64,000 nt of DNA. Source: Diploscapter coronatus (taxonomy: Eukaryota > Nematoda > Chromadorea > Rhabditida > Rhabditidae). The stretch is taken from contig OZ038422.1 of assembly GCA_964036155.1 (NCBI GenBank), positions 81,739,201-81,803,200 on the forward strand, written 5' to 3'. Of the stretch, positions 59,251-64,000 are shown in pieces. Position 1 is the stretch's first letter; each line of letters begins with the position of its first letter. Below the pieces are notes generated by a model, which saw only the letters and a program-made list of their open reading frames with translations, ran no database searches and was not told the DNA's origin. The translations under genes and the position numbers were made by a program.

Positions 59251-61697
59251 ATGTCGTCCGCAACGGCCATCGACAAAGTCGAGCTGCGCATGGAATTCGA
59301 CAGGTTCGCTTGCAGATTTTCAAATGCTTTTTCTCGGCGAAACTTTCTGCCTTTCTAAAACATTTTTTGATAGAAATAGAAGCAGTTTTCTCAATCAACC
59401 AAAATAAATTGTAGAAAAATCGAAATTTCGTTTTCAGAAAGCAGTGTTTAGATGAACTAGGATATGTTCTTGAAAGTGCAATATTTCTGGAGAAATTATT
59501 CTGTTTCAGAGGCGGCGCATTCGACTTCGGGAACTGCACGCGCAACGTGGCTATGTGCAAGATGGGCATGGCCCCACCCCGTCTTTGGTCCACTGGAACT
59601 ACCATCGTCGCTGCCATCTACGATGCGAGTCGTTTAGTTTCTAGAAACTAGCTAGATGATTTCTGAAATCAATTCAAGTTCAAACTGTTGAAAAATCGAA
59701 AGTTTTTTTTCGGGCAAAATATCATCAAGTAACATTTTGTCTCAAACTGTAGGAAAATATTTCCTTCGAAAGCCTAATATGAATTCTTCTGCGAGAAGCT
59801 TTATGCCCGATTCATATTGGAGACGATCTAAAGTTTAACGAAACGAATTCAACTACGACGTACTTGCAGGGAGGCGTTGTGATGGGCGCAGATACTCGCG
59901 CGACTGCAGGCAACATCATCGCGGACAAGAACATCGTCAAGGTCCACAAACTCACCGACTCCATCTATGCCTGTGGCGCTGGAACTGCTGCTGATTTGGA
60001 TCAGGTCTGCGCGCTTTTCCTGCAAGAATAAACCTGGGTTTTCTAAACTTGTGCAAAGTCGAATGCTGATGAATATGAAACAATCAGTTTGCAATATCCA
60101 ACCTTCCACGATCTCTCATGAATATCGCGATGATGATGATGAAACTGAAGAGAACGGTTTCCATCATTGAAATACGCTTTTTCCATTAAACTAATTTGTA
60201 AAAATGTCGCAACACATGCAGATGACAATGATATCATGTTGATGTGTTTGCAGGTGACGAACATGCTAGCCGGGAACATGCGTCTGATGGAGCTGAATAC
60301 CGGAAGGAAGGCCCGCGTGATCACTGCGCTGCGCCACGCCAAGCAGCATCTCTTCCAGTACCAGGGATACATCGGCGCCTATCTCCTCATCGGCAAGTTC
60401 ATTTTAACTGTTCTTTCTGATGTTTTTTTTTCAAACTCTTGCAACTTTTCTTTTATTCTCTCTGAAATGTACTTCTTGTGAAGTCAACTCAGGTCATTGA
60501 CAGCGCATCTATAACGAAGGCTAGCGAATTTATTTATGTGTAAAATATGTGGTGTTGTTAGAGAAATTGAGTACGGGTTTCAGAATAGCCTAAAGCAAGA
60601 AATGCATTTTTTAATTTTGAGAATCCTATGGTCTATCATTTCGATGTTGAAATTCTTGATACCATTATTATTATTCCTGAAAAAAGATAATTTCCGTTCT
60701 CTAACTGCAATATTTTAGGTGGCGTGGACCCGACAGGCCCTCACCTGTACATGTGCTCGGCGAACGGCACGACGATGGCCTTCCCTTACACCGCACAGGG
60801 ATCGGGCAGCTATGCAGCCATCACCGTTCTCGAACGCGATTACAAACCCAATATGACGGTGAGAACATTGAAATATTCAAAAATGAAAAAGAATTCCTAT
60901 CATGATAAGTGATGGAGGAAGTCATAGATATGAAAGTTGGAAGATTCACCTAAATACTTTCTATCTTCAGAAGGAAGAGGCGGCGGATCTGTGCTCGCGC
61001 GCTCTGATGGCCGGAATGCACGGCGACAACATGTCCGGCAACAGCTTCAGACTCGTCATCATCGAGCCAAAACAGACCGAGAACAGGGTTTGTCTTCTTC
61101 TCTATATTGCTAAGGAAAGCACTCTTTCTATTTTTCTAAAATTACCTTAATTTTGCATTGCATTGCAACAAAATGATTCATAAATATTCGCATCGACTTT
61201 TGTACCGTGATTCACCAGCCCATTAACAGACGAATTCGTAAAGGAAACCAATTTCTGCAAATTGCTCAAACTGTTTCTTTTATGACTTTATCAGCTGATA
61301 AGTTTCCCGACAAATCTAAATATTATGGTCTTTATATCGAACTCCCTATTCATAGTGCCATTCTATTCGAATAATTTTGAATTTGGATAAACAATTAATC
61401 AATCAATTAAAATTGTAGGGCCCGATTGTGCCAGACTTCTGCAATCTCACTGAGTCCAAGGATCTCGAATACAAGTTCAAGCCAGGTACATTTGTAGTTC
61501 TTTATTTTATACTTTTAATACGGTATCACAACATACATGTTCGTATTTTCCTCCTTCTATTTTCATGCACCCCTCATTTGGCAATATTGAAATACCGAAT
61601 TTCGAAATAAAATGACAAAATTGCAGGCTCGACGAAAGTGCTGAAGCAGAAGACGATCAAGTACGAGGTGATCGAGTCGATGGACGTGAGCCACTGA
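59251..61697 (+). CDS. psmb7: 20S proteasome subunit beta-2 (PSMB7 type), trypsin-like active subunit
   Basis: Eight exons: 59251-59303, 59510-59624, 59870-60004, 60254-60392, 60719-60858, 60971-61087, 61419-61485, 61627-61697; phases close, 278 residues (human 277). The propeptide contains [12 protein letters not shown] and ends at Gly47. Autocleavage would expose Thr48 ([11 protein letters not shown]), the N-terminal nucleophile; GADTRAT gives catalytic Asp17 of the mature chain. Further family motifs: [36 protein letters not shown]. The C-terminal extension ends ESMDVSH and corresponds to the arm that wraps beta-3. Two introns use GC donors: GAT|GCGAGT at 59625 and ATCG|GCAAGT at 60393. 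GC-rich codons suggest high expression. Confidence 0.95.
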
Positions 61698-62190
61698 GCC
61701 ATTGACAGAGTGGACGAATTGTTCAGGACGACTGGAGAGCAACATCCATAAACATCAACAACATTCTGTCTCTTTGCGTCTATCATTTGCCCATCATAAA
61801 TGCAAGTTTGTGATTAGCTAATGACGGCATGATTTTTAAGGCGCGTGTAGTTTTCATTGTATTGAAAAGTTTGATTTTTCTTTGAAAAATACACGCTCTT
61901 CTCTTTTGATAACTCGCGTTCACCGGTTTGTGTTATTTTCAATTTTTATCCGTATTTTTCTTTTTATTCCTATTATTTCAACTTGATTTCGGATGTCCTT
62001 ATTTCTTCGGTTTCAATTCGTTTGTGAGTGAATTAAATTATTGGGAAAGATAATTAAAGACTCGTTTTATTTGAAATGAAATGATAATTGATCAATTATC
62101 CACAGAATAATTGAGATAATTACTTAATTACACACACAATCAGTTGGAATGCTGAGCGAATTTGTACACAACGACGCATGAGATTCTTTT
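61698..62190. other. Convergent 3' flank region
   Basis: AT-rich, contains the 3' ends of PSMB7 (plus) and the minus-strand gene ending at 62191. No other feature seen. Confidence 0.4.
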
Positions 62191-62978
62191 CTAAACAGGA
62201 GGGCCTCCTAAAAATTTTCTGATTAGTTTTTGGAAGTGATCAAAGTTATTGTTCAGAAAAAAACTTTGACAATAAGGAATGAAAAATAGACATTATTGGG
62301 TAGGCAGAGTAAGATTGCATAGAAAGATCTGCTCTTTTATTGCTATTTCAATATCTTGTTGTCATAAAATCATGTCATTTCGAGTTGCCAAAACAAGCAA
62401 AATAAGTAATTTTACATTAGTTTGTATTTTCACATTTACAAATATCTATTTTTCCTAACCAGTCTGCATTTTCCCATTTATCTCTCCTACCTGTCCCGGA
62501 GTTGGATCCAGTGGCTGAAGTCGAGTAGAATTTTCGCATCCCGACTTTCTTCACGGCCTCAATCGCCTGAAACATTTTTATAGCAATTACTCAGTTAAAA
62601 TTCTCTAAATCTATATTGTAAAAGAGATACAGCACACAGCCAAAAGTTTAGAACAATGGTGATTATGAATGAGATGTTTTTTGAGTAAATTTGTCATAGA
62701 TCAGTTCGAATGAAATTTGGTAAGCAGTTCTCCTCACTAAATGTGAAATCTTGCACAATTGATAATTGTATGCAATTTGTTTCATAATAATTGAATATAT
62801 CAATCTGCATTCAAAATTATAATTATCTCGTATTTTTTATCGTCGCTGCATCTTTTCAAAGGATTTTTTTTTACGAATCTGAAGAAATTAACCTGCGCAA
62901 TGTATACGTGAGCATCCTGCAGGTTCGGTTTCTTCTGGACGGCCTTCTGAGCGCAGTCGATCAGAGAGGGAGCTTCAT
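62191..62978 (-). CDS. 3' end of an unidentified minus-strand gene
   Basis: Three terminal exons: 62978-62893, 62566-62491, 62207-62191, phases closing to a TAG at 62193-62191. They encode about 60 C-terminal residues: DEAPSLIDCAQKAVQKKP, then a helical AIEAVKKVGMRKFY, and a small Ser/Gly/Thr tail ending GGPPV. Not recognised. The upstream exon must end in phase 1 and was not found in 62979-64000, so the 5' part probably lies beyond the right edge. In that case the DOMON-type gene would lie antisense within its intron. Confidence 0.55.
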
Positions 62979-63278
62979 CTGAAACTTCAAGAATTGTCGA
63001 ATTTTATTGAATCTAAAGATCTACTATTTTATTCTTTGATAAGTCACGTTCGCCATTGGAACATTTCAGATCAGTTTACAATGAGATTCGATTTCACGAT
63101 GACAAAATGCGCATAGAAAATGGAATCATCGAATCAAATGATTTGATAAAAACAAACTAAACATTTTAGTCATTTCCCGTATTGCGAGTTTATATGCCAA
63201 TCGTAAATTTTGATTATTATTTTTAAGATGCTTTTGAAATGCAATTCACAATTTACAGATTGACTTGTGAAATTCACG

Positions 63279-64000
63279 ATGATTATTCGAGATAATTTCC
63301 GTCGCTTGCTCCTGTTGGCTTTGAATTTCTTTGTATCACTAGTAATTAAGATATTCATATGTTCCCTAAGTCATCTATTTTTGCAGGTTTTCAGTAACCG
63401 TTTCGATAGAAGTTTATGTGCCGTCAAGAAAGGTTGTATATTTTATCCTGCGGGATGTCAATCACAATACGATTGCGAAATGGGGTTTTCATGGCTGGTA
63501 AATTCGTGCATTAAAATTTTAAATAATGCAAAATTAATTGCATTGTTTTTCAATACCTTATGCCATGATATCATATTAGGTATAAACCGCTAAAACAGTC
63601 GCGACTCTATCTAATTCCGTAAATTCAAACTAAATAGAAGAATCGTACAAGTAAATGCAAATATATCACTTTCCAGGTAAATGGATCTAATATGGAAATG
63701 GAAATTTTCACGACGGGTTATACTCGAGATGGCTCATTTGAGCCGAACGATGTTGGAATTTACGGTGCCATTGGCTTCTCCGACGATGACAAAATGGTAG
63801 AACATAGTTTTGCCTGATTTTCAGCCTCACATTTATAATACTATTATTTTATGGCAACGACACCATAGTAATGTGCGCCTCTAATACGAGATTTGTGGAT
63901 GTCTATGTGGGTATTAATGAGGCAACGCGAGGCAGGACTGCTCTACTGGTAGGAAATTTTAAATTTTCAGTGAACAAGGGTTGAACTCTTCGCGAGTTGG
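63279..64000 (+). CDS. Secreted DOMON-type protein, 3' truncated by window edge
   Basis: Exons: 63279-63341, 63387-63499, 63678-63797 and a fourth block from about 63853. Exon 1 gives a signal peptide (RRLLLLALNFFVSL). Exon 2 has the nematode-style cysteine pattern GCIFYPAGC...DCEMGFSW. Exons 3-4 give the DOMON core with IYGAIGFSDDDKM followed by GNDTIVMCA. DOMON domains bind heme or sugars and often occur in extracellular redox proteins. The boundary before exon 4 reads TTTTAT|GGC instead of TTTTAG|GGC, so a working acceptor is missing unless the base is an error. After residue TALL the frame reaches TGA near 63982. Could be an intact gene with one wrong base, or a recent pseudogene. Confidence 0.55.

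Overview
This is eukaryotic genomic DNA: AT-rich background, GC-richer exons, and many introns ending in TTTTCAG or TTTTAG. Very short introns (43-60 nt), acceptors sitting 0-13 nt before start codons (as in spliced-leader trans-splicing), a nematode-style zeste/Myb-SANT protein and a secreted DOMON protein all point to a nematode. The species cannot be named from the sequence. All gene models below were assembled by hand from splice signals, reading phase and protein-family similarity; positions are exact only where phase closes.

Layout. 1-5411: no gene seen. 5412-8082 (+): nine-exon secreted orphan protein. 8083-11195: no convincing gene, one weak minus-strand exon. 11196-14259 (-): an Hsp70 nucleotide-binding domain followed in frame and in phase by a Kelch propeller, apparently one chimeric gene, with a small inverted-repeat element in the joining intron. 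15079-16754: a 1.68-kb fold-back element bounded by TTAA. 17304-41223 (-): complete 31-exon SMC2 (condensin) gene, 1182 codons, with introns of about 7 kb and 5 kb. The 7-kb intron holds a complete opposite-strand KCTD8/12/16-type gene (32532-34585, +); other introns carry inverted-repeat elements.

42105-50381 (+): Cdc20/Fizzy, divergent from SMC2 across 881 bp, with a 3.5-kb pyrimidine-rich intron containing a degenerate tandem repeat. Then on the plus strand: a zeste-type Myb/SANT-like regulator (50826-54667), a four-helix membrane protein resembling MARVEL/tetraspan proteins (56795-58275), and the proteasome beta-2 subunit PSMB7 (59251-61697). The right end holds the 3' part of an unidentified minus-strand gene (62191-62978) and the start of a plus-strand secreted DOMON-type gene (63279 to the window edge).

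Functionally the centre is a cell-cycle neighbourhood: condensin SMC2 and the APC/C activator Cdc20 share an upstream region, and the proteasome that degrades APC/C substrates is encoded 9 kb further on. Co-regulation is inference only. The most unusual object is the Hsp70-Kelch chimera: its exon phases close, but one NBD acceptor lacks AG.
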